A stretch of 56,889 bases of DNA, from assembly GCF_000472525.1 (NCBI RefSeq), contig NZ_AWZT01000044.1:1-56889 (forward strand). The letters are read 5' to 3'. Within the stretch, counting starts at the first letter, position 1. Every line of letters begins with the position of its first letter. Shown piece after piece: positions 1 to 9,183 of the stretch. The DNA is from Paraburkholderia dilworthii. GTDB taxonomy: Bacteria > Pseudomonadota > Gammaproteobacteria > Burkholderiales > Burkholderiaceae. The notes beneath the pieces are model-generated. The model was not told the origin of the DNA. It saw only the letters and a program-made list of their open reading frames with translations, and did no database searches. Both the position numbers and the translations under genes were made by a program.

Positions 1-33
1 CCACAGCCACAGCCACAGCCACAGCCACAGCCA
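1..33. repeat. CCACAG hexanucleotide tandem repeat, cut by the window edge
   Basis: Five perfect CCACAG units plus CCA run from the first base to directly before the plsY stop codon. The array begins at the window edge, so its full length is unknown. It is intergenic, just downstream of plsY. Confidence 0.9.
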
Positions 34-678
34 TCAATGATCGTCGCCAGCCGCCGGACTGGCAGCCGCAGCCGCCTTTTTCTTATCGCCGATGCGGCTT
101 TCCTCTCCGCGCATCAGCTTGCCAATGTTGCCGCGGTGACGCCACACAAGCAGCGAGCTCATCACGACAATGGCCAGCGCGATGATATGCGGCCCGAACA
201 GGAACCCGTCGAAGATCGGCGCGAACACCGCCGCAGCCAGCGCGGCGAGCGACGAGTAGCGCGTGAAAAACGCCACGATCAGCCACGTGAGCAGCGTGGC
301 CACGCCAAGGACCGGATTGATCGCGAGCAGCACGCCCGCCGCCGTCGCCACGCCCTTACCGCCTTTGAAGCGGAAGAAGACCGGATACAGGTGACCGAGG
401 AACACGGCGACGCATGCAATCGCCACCGACGTATCGTCGAGCCCGTAGTTCGCGCCGAAATGCACGACGAACCACACCGGCAGCCAGCCTTTGAAGGCGT
501 CGCCGATCAACGTCAGGATCGCGGCCTTCTTGCTGCCGCTGCGCAGCACATTGGTCGCGCCGGGGTTGCCCGAGCCGTACGAGCGCGGGTCGTCGAGCCC
601 CATCGCGGCGCTCACGATCACGGCGAACGACACCGAACCGATCAGGTAGGCAACGACGGCAACGATCAGGTTTTGCAT
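34..678 (-). CDS. plsY: Glycerol-3-phosphate acyltransferase PlsY
   Basis: PlsY is an inner-membrane enzyme that acylates sn-glycerol 3-phosphate from acyl-phosphate, the first step of phospholipid synthesis. The 214-residue product has the family's usual length. It shows the three cytosolic motifs: GSGNPGATN at residues 35-43, GDAFKG at 59-64, and a GGKGVATA segment near 105-112, set among about five hydrophobic segments. The charged C-terminus ends in an Ala/Lys-rich tail. The ATG at 676-678 is preceded by a weak AAGAG. The gene is transcribed away from its neighbour ybaK, also on minus. Identification is secure from the motifs. Confidence 0.95.
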   Translation of the reverse strand: MQNLIVAVVAYLIGSVSFAVIVSAAMGLDDPRSYGSGNPGATNVLRSGSKKAAILTLIGDAFKGWLPVWFVVHFGANYGLDDTSVAIACVAVFLGHLYPVFFRFKGGKGVATAAGVLLAINPVLGVATLLTWLIVAFFTRYSSLAALAAAVFAPIFDGFLFGPHIIALAIVVMSSLLVWRHRGNIGKLMRGEESRIGDKKKAAAAASPAAGDDH

Positions 679-828
679 CTGTGACTCTTATAAGGATCGG
701 CGGCCTGCAACTGGATGCCTCAACCGCACCGGGGAACAAAAATCGGAACTCGACGGAACGCAACGCGGCGGACCAAAGCGGCGCACATTCTACCCGGCCC
801 GCGCGGCTCGGAAACATTCACGCAAACG

Positions 829-1320
829 TCAATCGACGCTCGCGCACTGCACCGGCTTCGCTGCCAGCAGGTCGGTGAGCACCTTCGGCTCGATACTCAC
901 GAGGAAGCCGCGCCGGCCGCCATTCAGCCAGATCCTGTCCATTTCGAGGATGCTGGATTCCACGTACACCGGCATCTGCTTGCGTGTGCCGAACGGCGAT
1001 GTGCCGCCGATCAGATAGCCCGAATGACGGTTCGCCACCTCGGGCTTGCACGGCTCGACGCGCTTTACGCCGATTTGCCGCGCGAGGTTCTTGGTACTGA
1101 CAGTCCGGTCGCCATGCATGAGGACGATCAACGGCTTCGCGTGCTCGTCTTCCATGACGAGCGTCTTCACCACATGATGTTCGTCCACGCCCAGCTGGCG
1201 CGCCGATTCGCCGGTGCCGCCGTGCTCCACATACTCGTACGGATGCTCGCCGAAAACCACGCCGTGACGGCGCAGAAACTGCGTGGCAGGCGTTTCGGAA
1301 ACGTGTCTGGATTTGCTCAT
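829..1320 (-). CDS. ybaK: YbaK/EbsC-type Cys-tRNA(Pro) deacylase
   Basis: This 163-residue YbaK/ProRS-editing-domain protein is expected to hydrolyse Cys mischarged onto tRNA(Pro). It has the family pattern TPATQFLRRHGV near the N-terminus, a KTLV core strand, and a YLIGGTSPFGTRK loop near residues 104-116. I start at the ATG at 1318-1320 (MSKSRH), where family similarity begins. An upstream extension to 1437 is open but has no family-like sequence. The gene stands alone between plsY and a divergently transcribed ligase. Confidence 0.9.
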   Translation of the reverse strand: MSKSRHVSETPATQFLRRHGVVFGEHPYEYVEHGGTGESARQLGVDEHHVVKTLVMEDEHAKPLIVLMHGDRTVSTKNLARQIGVKRVEPCKPEVANRHSGYLIGGTSPFGTRKQMPVYVESSILEMDRIWLNGGRRGFLVSIEPKVLTDLLAAKPVQCASVD

Positions 1321-1459
1321 CGGCGCATTGTAATGGCGAGTTTGCACAACGGGTATTTGCCGAATGGTCAATTGTGCGGCTCGCGGCATTGTGGCACGAT
1401 CGTTCGAAAATCTTCCGGCGCGATGTACGCCGGGCACGTAATCGATTCAGGAGACGCTC

Positions 1460-3022
1460 TTGAGCACCGCTTCGCCCCTACGTTCCACGATAGACGTTCC
1501 CGCGCTGCTGGCCGCCCTGCCCGCTCGCATCTCCGATATTCCCGCGCTGGCGGCCGGGCGCGATCCGCGACACGTCGCGTTGATCGAAGACGCGCGCCGC
1601 TTCACCAACGCGCAACTCGCGCAAGCCATCGAGGCGACCGCTGCATTGCTGCATGAATGGGGCGTGCGCGGCGGCGACCGTGTGATGATCGTCGCGGAGA
1701 ACAACATCGCGCAGATCGTGCTGCTCTTCGCGGCCGCACGACTCGACGCCTGGGCGCTCGTGTCGAACGCGCGTCTGTCGGCGGCGGAACTCGGCGCGAT
1801 CCGCGCGCACGCGCAGCCGCGTGTGACGGCCTATGTGGTGGAAAGCTCAGTCGACGCCGCTCAGCATGCACAGCGTCATCAAGCGAGTAAAGCGCCAGAC
1901 CTCGCCCCGGATATCGGCGCGTGGTCCTATACGGTAGACCCGTCCGCGCAAGCCGAACCCGTCGAAGCCGCAAACGAGCGCCAATGCGCCGCGCTGATCT
2001 ACACGACGGGTACCACCGGCGCGCCAAAGGGCGTGATGCTGTCGCATCGTAATCTGTTGTTCATCGCCGCGGTGTCGAGCCGTCTGCGCCAGGTTCGTCC
2101 GGAGGACGTCGTCTATGCCGTTCTGCCGATTTCGCACGTGTACGGCTTCGCGTCCGTGTGTCTCGGCAGCCTGCACGCCGGCGCGACCTTGCGTCTCGCG
2201 CCGCGCTTTGCGCCGGAAGCCGTGCGCCGCGCGCTTGCCGACGAACACGTGTCGATCTTCCAGGGCGTGCCCGCCATGCATGCAAAGTTGCTCGAACATT
2301 TGCAGACGCACGGGCATGCGTGGCGCGCGCCGCATCTTCGCTTCGTCTATTCGGGAGGCTCGCCGCTCGACGCCGCACTGAAAGCGCACGTGGAGAGCGT
2401 CTACGGTCTGCCGCTGCATAACGGCTATGGAATGACAGAGAGCAGTCCCACGGTTTCGCAGACCATGCTCGATGCACCGCGCCGCGACTGTTCGGTGGGC
2501 GAGGTGATTCCGGGCGTCGAAGTGCGCTTCGTCGGACTGGACGGCGTGAATGCCGCCCCCGGCGAAACCGGCGAGCTATGGGTGCGCGGCCCGAACGTGA
2601 TGCTCGGCTACTACCGCAACCCGGAGCAAACCCGCGCCGCCGTGACGGAAGACGGCTGGCTCAAAACCGGCGACCTCGCGCGGCAGGACGCCGATGGCGC
2701 GCTGCATATCGTCGGGCGCAGCAAGGATCTGATCATCCACTCGGGCTTCAATGTGTATCCCGCCGAAGTCGAGCATGTGCTCAACGCGCACCCGCAGGTC
2801 GTGCAGTCGGCGGTGATCGGGCGACCTGTCGAGGGCAATGAGGAGGTCATCGCGTTCGTCGAACTGGCAGCTAATGCAAGGGTGACGCCGGCCGAACTTG
2901 TCGCGTGGTGCGCCGAGCGCCTCGCACCCTACAAGCGGCCCGCCGAAGTGAAGGTACTTGCCGCGCTACCGGCTGCATCGACGGGTAAGATTCTCAAGCA
3001 CCGGCTGCGCGAATTTCTCTGA
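1460..3022 (+). CDS. AMP-dependent acyl-CoA synthetase/ligase
   Basis: This ANL-superfamily enzyme (520 residues) activates a carboxylic acid as an acyl-adenylate and transfers it to CoA. Visible motifs are the P-loop YTTGTTGAPKGVM (residues 181-193), GYGMTESSP, the A8 hinge block TGDL...GRSKDLIIHSGFNVYP, and the C-terminal catalytic Lys510 in STGKILKH. The start is a TTG at 1460, chosen because AGGAG lies 6-7 bases upstream. The overall look is of a medium- or long-chain fatty-acid or aryl-acid CoA ligase. The substrate cannot be read from the sequence, and neighbouring genes give no pathway clue. Confidence 0.88.
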   Translation: MSTASPLRSTIDVPALLAALPARISDIPALAAGRDPRHVALIEDARRFTNAQLAQAIEATAALLHEWGVRGGDRVMIVAENNIAQIVLLFAAARLDAWALVSNARLSAAELGAIRAHAQPRVTAYVVESSVDAAQHAQRHQASKAPDLAPDIGAWSYTVDPSAQAEPVEAANERQCAALIYTTGTTGAPKGVMLSHRNLLFIAAVSSRLRQVRPEDVVYAVLPISHVYGFASVCLGSLHAGATLRLAPRFAPEAVRRALADEHVSIFQGVPAMHAKLLEHLQTHGHAWRAPHLRFVYSGGSPLDAALKAHVESVYGLPLHNGYGMTESSPTVSQTMLDAPRRDCSVGEVIPGVEVRFVGLDGVNAAPGETGELWVRGPNVMLGYYRNPEQTRAAVTEDGWLKTGDLARQDADGALHIVGRSKDLIIHSGFNVYPAEVEHVLNAHPQVVQSAVIGRPVEGNEEVIAFVELAANARVTPAELVAWCAERLAPYKRPAEVKVLAALPAASTGKILKHRLREFL

Positions 3023-3074
3023 AACCGCGTGCACAGCACCGGCAACGGCCAACGCCAGCCGCGATCAGCCGCGA

Positions 3075-4034
3075 TCAGCCGCGCGGATGATGCTGTGCAT
3101 GTAGCGACTTCAGCCGCTCTCGCGCCACGTGCGTGTAGATTTGCGTGGTCGAAATATCCGTGTGACCAAGCAGCAATTGCACCACGCGCAAGTCGGCGCC
3201 GTGATTCAGCAGATGCGTCGCGAACGCATGCCGCAACGTATGCGGCGACAACGGCGCATGCACACCCGCCACTGCCGCATGCCGCTTGATGATGTTCCAG
3301 AACTGCTGGCGCGTCATGCCCTCGGCGCGGCTCGTGACGAACAGCGCGTCGGTCGCGCGTGCGCCGAGCAGCGCCGGCCGCGCGTCGCGCAGATAGCGCT
3401 CGATCCAGCCGTGCGCCTCTTCGCCGAACGGAATCAGCCGTTCTTTCGAGCCTTTGCCCATCACGCGGACCACGCCTTCGTTCAGGCCGACTTCCACTGT
3501 CTTTAGCGTGACCAGTTCGGTCACACGCAAGCCGCTCGCATACATCAGTTCGAGCATCGTGCGATCGCGCAGGCCGAGCGGCGTCTCGATGTCGGGCGCG
3601 CCGAGCAACGCTTCGACTTGCGCTTCGCTGAGCGTCGACGGAAAACGCGGCGGTTGCTTCGCCGAACGGATGCGCAGCGTCGGATCCACTTTCGCGCGAT
3701 GCTCGCGCACGGCCCACCCGTAATAGCGGCGAAACACCGACAGGCGCCGGTTGGCAGACGTCGATTTGTCTTTCTGACGCGCGGCGCTGTATGCGTTCAG
3801 ATCGGCCTCGCTGACGGTGTCGAGTGATGCGTTGCGCGTTTGCGCAAGCCACTCGCTAAAGAGACGCAGGTCGCGGCGATAAGCGTCGAGCGTGTTGCGC
3901 GACAGGCCGTGTTCGAGCCAGAGCGCGTCGCAGAATGCGTCGATCGACGCGGAACTCGTCGCGAACAACGGCGACTGAAGCGCCGACGATGAAGGCAATT
4001 CCGCGCTCGCGTCTTCAATCAGGGTATCGCTCAT
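3075..4034 (-). CDS. xerD: Tyrosine recombinase XerD
   Basis: XerD acts with XerC at dif to resolve chromosome dimers. The protein (319 residues) has the SAM-like N-terminal domain (about residues 28-115) and a complete catalytic set: Arg170, Lys194, His265, Arg268, His291 and nucleophile Tyr300 (in GHTDISTTQIYTH). It ends soon after the tyrosine helix, as chromosomal Xer proteins do. An extra N-terminal extension of about 25 residues precedes the usual start. It overlaps the stop of ogt by 4 bp, so the two are co-transcribed. With no phage genes nearby it is the housekeeping copy rather than an integrase. Confidence 0.93.
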   Translation of the reverse strand: MSDTLIEDASAELPSSSALQSPLFATSSASIDAFCDALWLEHGLSRNTLDAYRRDLRLFSEWLAQTRNASLDTVSEADLNAYSAARQKDKSTSANRRLSVFRRYYGWAVREHRAKVDPTLRIRSAKQPPRFPSTLSEAQVEALLGAPDIETPLGLRDRTMLELMYASGLRVTELVTLKTVEVGLNEGVVRVMGKGSKERLIPFGEEAHGWIERYLRDARPALLGARATDALFVTSRAEGMTRQQFWNIIKRHAAVAGVHAPLSPHTLRHAFATHLLNHGADLRVVQLLLGHTDISTTQIYTHVARERLKSLHAQHHPRG

Positions 4035-4501
4035 GCGTAGGGAATGCCTTCATGCGCCAGCAGCCAGCGCTTGACGTTGCGAAAAAAGCCATCTTCGGCG
4101 TGATGCGCGAATCCACCGATGCCGCTCGAACTCACCACGCGATGACACGGAATCACAATCGGAAAGTAATTGGCGCCGCACGCCTGACCGACCGCGCGCG
4201 GCACGCTGCCAAGCTGCTTTGCGAGTTGCCCGTACGTCAGGACGACACCCGGCGGAATATCGCAGATCGCCTGCCACACGCGCCGCTGAAACGCAGTGCC
4301 GACCGGCGCGAGCGGCAATTCGAATGTCACCGACGCCTGCTCGAAATACCGCTCGATCTGTTCGACCACCTGTTGCGCTAACGGCGTGTCGGGCGCGACG
4401 TTCTGCATCGACTCCGGCAAATAGACGATCTCGCACACGGCCTCGCCTTCCAGGCGAATGCCGACCTTGCCGAACGGCGCGTCGATCACTGCGTTGAACA
4501 T
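4031..4501 (-). CDS. ogt: Methylated-DNA--protein-cysteine S-methyltransferase
   Basis: This suicide DNA-repair protein moves the methyl group of O6-methylguanine to its own cysteine. The 156-residue protein carries the acceptor motif PCHRV with Cys119, a GQLAKQLG winged-helix recognition segment near 91-98, and the GACGANYFPIVIPCH context typical of Ogt/AGT. It lacks the Ada regulatory N-domain. Its stop overlaps the xerD start by 4 bp, implying translational coupling of the two. Confidence 0.93.
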   Translation of the reverse strand: MFNAVIDAPFGKVGIRLEGEAVCEIVYLPESMQNVAPDTPLAQQVVEQIERYFEQASVTFELPLAPVGTAFQRRVWQAICDIPPGVVLTYGQLAKQLGSVPRAVGQACGANYFPIVIPCHRVVSSSGIGGFAHHAEDGFFRNVKRWLLAHEGIPYA

Positions 4502-4579
4502 AGCGCCTCCTCACTCGCGCAGCGTTATGAATCGAGACGTACATCAGACTCGTGAATTGCCGATACTTTACGCCGCTTT

Positions 4580-5827
4580 TTACGCCGCTTCGAGCGCCCA
4601 TTGCACATGCTCGCGCACCACTTCGGAAGGATCGTCGGCGCGGCGCTCGAGCGCCTCTACAATCGCGTCGCGAGCGTCCGCACTCAACGTCCCGCGCGAC
4701 GCACGCAGCGCGTTGCCCATGCCGACGGCAAGATTGCGCAACCAGCTTTCATAGCCGATACGGCGAATCGCGCTGCCCTGCATGCGCGTATCGAACTCAT
4801 CCGCGCTCCAGCCGAACAGTTCCACCAGCGACGCGCGATCGAGCCCGTGCCGCACGTCGAAATCGGCGACCGGCGCAGCCTGCGCAAACTTATTCCACGG
4901 ACACACGAGTTGGCAATCGTCGCAGCCATACACGCGGTTGCCGATCAGCGGACGCATGTCGACCGGAATGCTGCCCTTCAACTCGATCGTCAGATACGAG
5001 ATGCACAAGCGCGCATCCACCTTGTAAGGACCGACGATGGCGCCTGTCGGACATGCGCCGATGCAGCGCGTGCAACTGCCGCAATGCGAGCCCGGCGTTT
5101 CAGGCGCGACTTCCGGCGACGTCTCGGCATCGGTCGGCAAAGGCACGTCGACATAAATTTCGCCGAGAAAGAACAGCGAACCCGCGTCGCGTTGCAAGAG
5201 CAGCGTATGTTTGCCGCGCCAGCCGATGCCGGCCTTCTGCGCAAGCTCCACTTCGAGCACCGGCGCGGAGTCGGTAAACACCCGATAACCGAACGCGCCG
5301 ATCTCCGCCTGAATTTTCTCTGACAGATGTTGCAGACGGTTACGCATCACCTTGTGATAGTCGCGGCCGCGTGCATAAATCGACACCACCGCAGCCGACG
5401 GATCCGCGAGCCGCGCATGCTCAACCGCCCGCCAGTCGTCGCTGAGCGGCCCTTCCTGCGGTTCGCTTTCGTCCGGCTTTCCGTTCAATGCACGAGCAGG
5501 CAAATAGGCGATGCGGGCGGTAATCACACGTAGCGTGCCGGCCACAAGCTCGGCAGGCCGTGCGCGTTTCATGCCGTGTTTCGCCATATAATCCATCTCG
5601 CCGTGGCAACCCGCTTCCAGCCAGGCTGCAAGCGGCGCTTCGGCAGCGGAGAGATCGGTATCGCTAATGCCGATCGCTCCGAAACCCAGTTCACGGCCCC
5701 ACGTCTTGATGTTTTGCGCGAGCGCATGCAGCGCCGCTTCATCGAATTGACGCCCGGCGCGCGTTTCGTCGCAAGACGTCGGCGCATTGGACATAGGGGG
5801 CACGGGGGACTCCGAACTTCGGTTCAT
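4580..5827 (-). CDS. queG: Epoxyqueuosine reductase QueG
   Basis: QueG carries out the last step of tRNA queuosine synthesis, reducing epoxyqueuosine with cobalamin and two 4Fe-4S clusters. The protein is about 415 residues and has the QueG N-terminal domain. It then has the ferredoxin-like cysteine set CGSCTRCIGACPTGAI, a second set CDDCQLVCPWNKF, and HEAT-like repeats to the C-terminus. The start is uncertain: ATG at 5827, a GTG just before it, or an ATG at 5794; none has a convincing ribosome site. The gene is divergent from tsaE with only about 17 bp between starts. Confidence 0.92.
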   Translation of the reverse strand: MNRSSESPVPPMSNAPTSCDETRAGRQFDEAALHALAQNIKTWGRELGFGAIGISDTDLSAAEAPLAAWLEAGCHGEMDYMAKHGMKRARPAELVAGTLRVITARIAYLPARALNGKPDESEPQEGPLSDDWRAVEHARLADPSAAVVSIYARGRDYHKVMRNRLQHLSEKIQAEIGAFGYRVFTDSAPVLEVELAQKAGIGWRGKHTLLLQRDAGSLFFLGEIYVDVPLPTDAETSPEVAPETPGSHCGSCTRCIGACPTGAIVGPYKVDARLCISYLTIELKGSIPVDMRPLIGNRVYGCDDCQLVCPWNKFAQAAPVADFDVRHGLDRASLVELFGWSADEFDTRMQGSAIRRIGYESWLRNLAVGMGNALRASRGTLSADARDAIVEALERRADDPSEVVREHVQWALEAA

Positions 5828-5844
5828 CACGCCATTTTACGAGA

Positions 5845-6414
5845 ATGTCCGACCATCCCGATCGCGCGATTGCGCCGCCCGCCGAAGTTCTGCTCGAACG
5901 CTCCTTCAGGTTCGCGGACGAAGCCGCCACGCTCGCATTCGGCGAGCGCTTCGCGCGGGCAATCGAAAGCGTGGCCGTCGCAAAAGGCGAGGACGGTCAC
6001 GCAAGGGTCCAGGCATTCCACGGTCTACAAGTGCAACTCGTCGGCGATCTCGGCGCCGGCAAAACCACACTCGTGCGCGCCACGTTGCGCGGCCTCGGTC
6101 ACACAGGCCGCGTGCGCAGCCCCACGTACACACTCGTCGAGCCGTACGTGCTCGAGCGGCCCGCTGGGGAACTCGCGCTTTATCACTTCGATCTGTACAG
6201 ATTCACCGATCCGGCCGAATGGGCCGACGCCGGCTTTCGCGAGTATTTCGACAGCGGCGCGGTCTGCCTCGTCGAATGGCCGCAACGCGCGGGGCGTCTT
6301 CTCGGCGTGCCGGATCTCGTCTTCTCGCTCGACCTGGACAGCGAGGGCGACGGCCGCGTACTCGTCGCACGGGCATACAGCGAAACAGGAAAGGCATGTC
6401 TCGAAAGATGTTGA
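5845..6414 (+). CDS. tsaE: tRNA threonylcarbamoyladenosine biosynthesis ATPase TsaE
   Basis: TsaE is the ATPase of the TsaB-TsaD-TsaE complex that installs t6A37 on ANN-decoding tRNAs. The protein (189 residues) has a Walker A loop GDLGAGKT at 67-74 and the family features SPTYTLVEPY, YHFDLYR and VEWP. It is a little longer than the usual 150-160 residues because of an N-terminal extension and an insert around residues 45-58. Its last 19 bases overlap the start of amiC, the same tsaE-amidase pairing seen in many proteobacteria. Confidence 0.93.
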   Translation: MSDHPDRAIAPPAEVLLERSFRFADEAATLAFGERFARAIESVAVAKGEDGHARVQAFHGLQVQLVGDLGAGKTTLVRATLRGLGHTGRVRSPTYTLVEPYVLERPAGELALYHFDLYRFTDPAEWADAGFREYFDSGAVCLVEWPQRAGRLLGVPDLVFSLDLDSEGDGRVLVARAYSETGKACLERC

Positions 6415-7985
6415 TCAAACCGTTCCGCTCGATCGAATCGGCGGCCACCGCAACCCATAACTGGCGGCGTCGGCAGATTCTGCGCGCGGGGGCATCCACG
6501 CTCGTGCTCGGTCTCGTCGCGCCGCGTCTTGCACACGCCAGTTCGGTGCTCGGCGTGCGCGTGTGGCCCGCGCGCGACTACACGCGCGTGACGATCGAAT
6601 CCGATCAGCCTCTGCAAAACGCGCAGCAGTTGCTTCAGGGTCCGGACCGGCTCGTGGTCGATCTGAGCGGCCTCGATCTCGACCAGGCGCTGAAGGACCT
6701 CGTCTCGAAGATCACGCCGAACGATCCGCAGATTCAGTCGGTGCGCGTCGGGCAGTTTCAGCCGCACGTCGTGCGCATGGTGTTCGACCTGAAGGGCTCG
6801 GTGAAGCCGCAGGTGTTCACGCTCCCCCCCGTCGGCGCATACAAGTACCGGCTGGTGTTCGACCTGTATCCGGCTGTCGCGCCTGATCCGTTGATGGAAC
6901 TGCTCGCGCAAAGCGAGCGCAAGCAGCAAACGCTGAACGAAGAAAACAGCGCGCCGCCCGCGACATTGAGCGGCCCCGGCACAACGCCGCCGCTCGCCGA
7001 CAACAGCGAAGCGTTCTTCGAGCGTTATGCGCAGAACGGCGGCAGCGGGTCTGCGCCGGGCGTGCCGCATCCGCCCGCGCATGGTGGGCCAACGCCGATG
7101 CCGCCGATCATCGGCAAGCCGGCGACGCCAGGCGCTCCCGCGTCGCCGCCAAGCGCTATTGCACGTAATAAAGGCAGCGGCAATAGCGGTGGCAATAGCG
7201 CGAACAGCCTCGGCAACGACGACGGCGACGATACCTACGCGTTCACCGCGCCGAAGTCGGGCAAGAGCAACACCGTCCGCCTTCTGACCGTCGCGATCGA
7301 TCCGGGGCATGGCGGCGAAGATCCCGGCGCGATCGGCGGCTCGGGCACTTACGAAAAGCACGTGGCGCTCGACATCGCGAAGAAGCTCCGCGCGAAGATC
7401 GACGCGCAGCCGAACATGCGCGCCATGATGACGCGCGACGCCGACTTCTTCGTGCCGCTGAACGTGCGCGTGCAGAAGGCGCGGCGCGTCGGCGCGGACC
7501 TGTTCGTGTCGATCCACGCGGACGCGTTCACCACACCCGAGGCACGCGGCTCGTCGGTGTTCGCGCTGTCGGAGCACGGCGCGTCGAGCGCGGCCGCGCG
7601 CTGGATGGCGAACAAGGAAAACTCGTCGGATCAGATCGGCGGCATCAACATCAAGTCCGCCGACGCCACCGTTAACCGTGCGCTGTTCGACATGTCGACC
7701 ACCGCGCAGATTCGCGACTCGATGCGCTACGGCAACTTCGTGCTGAAGGAAATCGGCGGAATTAACAAGCTGCACAAGGGCTCGGTCGAACAGGCGGGGT
7801 TCGCGGTGCTGAAGGCGCCGGACATCCCGTCGATCCTTGTGGAAACGGCGTTCATCAGCAACCCGGACGAGGAGCGGCGTCTGAACGACGACGCCTATCG
7901 CGACAAGATGGCCGACGCGATCATGACCGGCATCAAGCGCTATTTCGCGGCGAACCCGCCGCTGGCGAAGAACCGCATGACGTGA
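6396..7985 (+). CDS. amiC: N-acetylmuramoyl-L-alanine amidase AmiC (Tat-exported)
   Basis: This periplasmic zinc amidase cleaves septal peptidoglycan during cell separation. The product (529 residues) has a twin-arginine signal (RRRQIL followed by a hydrophobic stretch, residues about 24-47) and an AMIN domain (about 50-165). A long Pro/Gly/Asn-rich linker (about 180-290) follows, then the catalytic Amidase_3 domain with DPGHGGEDPGA, the TYEKHVALDIA glutamate, SIHADAF and VETAFISN. The ATG at 6396 is used because the Tat signal follows it and AAAGG lies just upstream; it overlaps tsaE. A terminator hairpin follows at 8084-8109. Confidence 0.95.
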   Translation: MSRKMLIKPFRSIESAATATHNWRRRQILRAGASTLVLGLVAPRLAHASSVLGVRVWPARDYTRVTIESDQPLQNAQQLLQGPDRLVVDLSGLDLDQALKDLVSKITPNDPQIQSVRVGQFQPHVVRMVFDLKGSVKPQVFTLPPVGAYKYRLVFDLYPAVAPDPLMELLAQSERKQQTLNEENSAPPATLSGPGTTPPLADNSEAFFERYAQNGGSGSAPGVPHPPAHGGPTPMPPIIGKPATPGAPASPPSAIARNKGSGNSGGNSANSLGNDDGDDTYAFTAPKSGKSNTVRLLTVAIDPGHGGEDPGAIGGSGTYEKHVALDIAKKLRAKIDAQPNMRAMMTRDADFFVPLNVRVQKARRVGADLFVSIHADAFTTPEARGSSVFALSEHGASSAAARWMANKENSSDQIGGINIKSADATVNRALFDMSTTAQIRDSMRYGNFVLKEIGGINKLHKGSVEQAGFAVLKAPDIPSILVETAFISNPDEERRLNDDAYRDKMADAIMTGIKRYFAANPPLAKNRMT

Positions 7986-8083
7986 TGCGCGCATGCGCAC
8001 GCTTCGCGTGCGACGACGCAACGGGGCGACGGAACACAACGCCAGACAACGCGGCACAACCCGAGACAACGCGAGACAACGAT

Positions 8084-8109
8084 AAACGGCCGCAGCAACG
8101 CGGCCGTTT
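8084..8109. terminator. Bidirectional terminator hairpin
   Basis: A perfect 10-bp stem AAACGGCCGC / GCGGCCGTTT with a 6-base loop (AGCAAC) lies between the convergent ends of amiC and the DMT permease. The flanking A and T runs serve both strands. Just upstream (about 8042-8082) are several imperfect repeats of the form agacaacgc. Confidence 0.8.
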
Positions 8110-8126
8110 CCACTCCACCGCGCGAT

Positions 8127-9008
8127 TCAGCGCGCCGGCGACAGGCGCTGCACGAGCCATCCACCGAACACATTCACCGCCAGCCCCGCCATCACCAGCA
8201 ACGCTCCGACGATCTGCACCGCGGAAAGTCGCTCATCGAGAAAGATCGACGCCGAGGCCAGACCGACAATCGGCACGAGCAGCGAAAACGGCGCGACCTG
8301 GCTCGCCGGATAGCGCGACAGCAGGCGGCTCCACAAGCCATAGCCGATCAACGTGGCGATAAACGCGAGATAAACGATCGCGAAGATCGACATGGCGCTG
8401 ATACCTGAAAGCGCGGCGACGATCCGCTGCGGCCCCTCGAACGCATATGACAACGCGAAGAACGGCAACGGCGGAATCAGGCTGCCCCACACCACGAGCC
8501 CAACGAGATCGATCTTGCCGACTTTCTTCGTGACGATGTTGCCGAGCGCCCACGAGCATGCGGCGCACAACGTGAGGACGAAGCCGGCGAGCGTCATTGA
8601 GTGGCCGCCTTGCATGCCGATCACGGCAAGGCCGGCGGCCGCGATCAGCAAACCGGCGACGTTCGGCAAGCGAAAACGCTCATGCAGAAAGAACGCGGCG
8701 AAGATCAGCGTGAAGAAAGCCTGCGCCTGCAACACGAGCGACGCGAGCCCCGCGGGCATGCCGACATACATGGCCGAAAACAGGAAGGCGAATTGCCCCA
8801 AGGAAATCGTCACGCCGTATGCGAGCAGCCAGCGCCACGGCAACTGCGGGCGCTTCACAAAAAACACCGCCGGCAACGCGGCGAGCGTGAAGCGCAGCGC
8901 GCCGAGCAGCATCGGCGGCACGCCATGCAAGCCCACTTTGATTACAACGAAGTTCACGCCCCACGCGATCACGACGATCAGCGCGAGCAGCAGGTCCCTG
9001 GGCGACAT
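8127..9008 (-). CDS. EamA/DMT-family transporter
   Basis: This inner-membrane drug/metabolite transporter has 293 residues and about ten predicted transmembrane segments in two EamA repeats (about 5-140 and 150-285). It resembles the EamA (O-acetylserine/cysteine exporter) branch, with AWGVNFVVIKVGL near the N-terminus and FAAFFLHERFRLPNVAG at the end of the first repeat. Substrate cannot be deduced. The ATG at 9006-9008 has GGAGACTGGG just upstream. It is divergent from the pirin gene. Confidence 0.85.
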   Translation of the reverse strand: MSPRDLLLALIVVIAWGVNFVVIKVGLHGVPPMLLGALRFTLAALPAVFFVKRPQLPWRWLLAYGVTISLGQFAFLFSAMYVGMPAGLASLVLQAQAFFTLIFAAFFLHERFRLPNVAGLLIAAAGLAVIGMQGGHSMTLAGFVLTLCAACSWALGNIVTKKVGKIDLVGLVVWGSLIPPLPFFALSYAFEGPQRIVAALSGISAMSIFAIVYLAFIATLIGYGLWSRLLSRYPASQVAPFSLLVPIVGLASASIFLDERLSAVQIVGALLVMAGLAVNVFGGWLVQRLSPAR

Positions 9009-9183
9009 CCCAGTCTCCAGTTGATTATTGAACCTGCCAGTTTAGCGGAGGGCGGCGGGGCATGTGGCCGTTCGCGCTACGGATTTCCGGAGCAGCATGC
9101 TGCTGCGAACGTCGTGCTTTCGCCCTCCGCAGTAGAATCGTCCATTAAGGATTTTCTTCCTCCCTCTTCAGCCGAGCCCGCCC

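Noticed and set aside
3075..4034. Tyrosine recombinase as mark of a mobile element
   Set aside because: It has the XerD form, is coupled to ogt, and has no phage, transposon, attachment site or tRNA beside it.
6183..8069. 628-codon open frame on the minus strand
   Set aside because: It is a shadow of amiC and tsaE; its composition is Arg/Ala/His-rich and it has no start signal.
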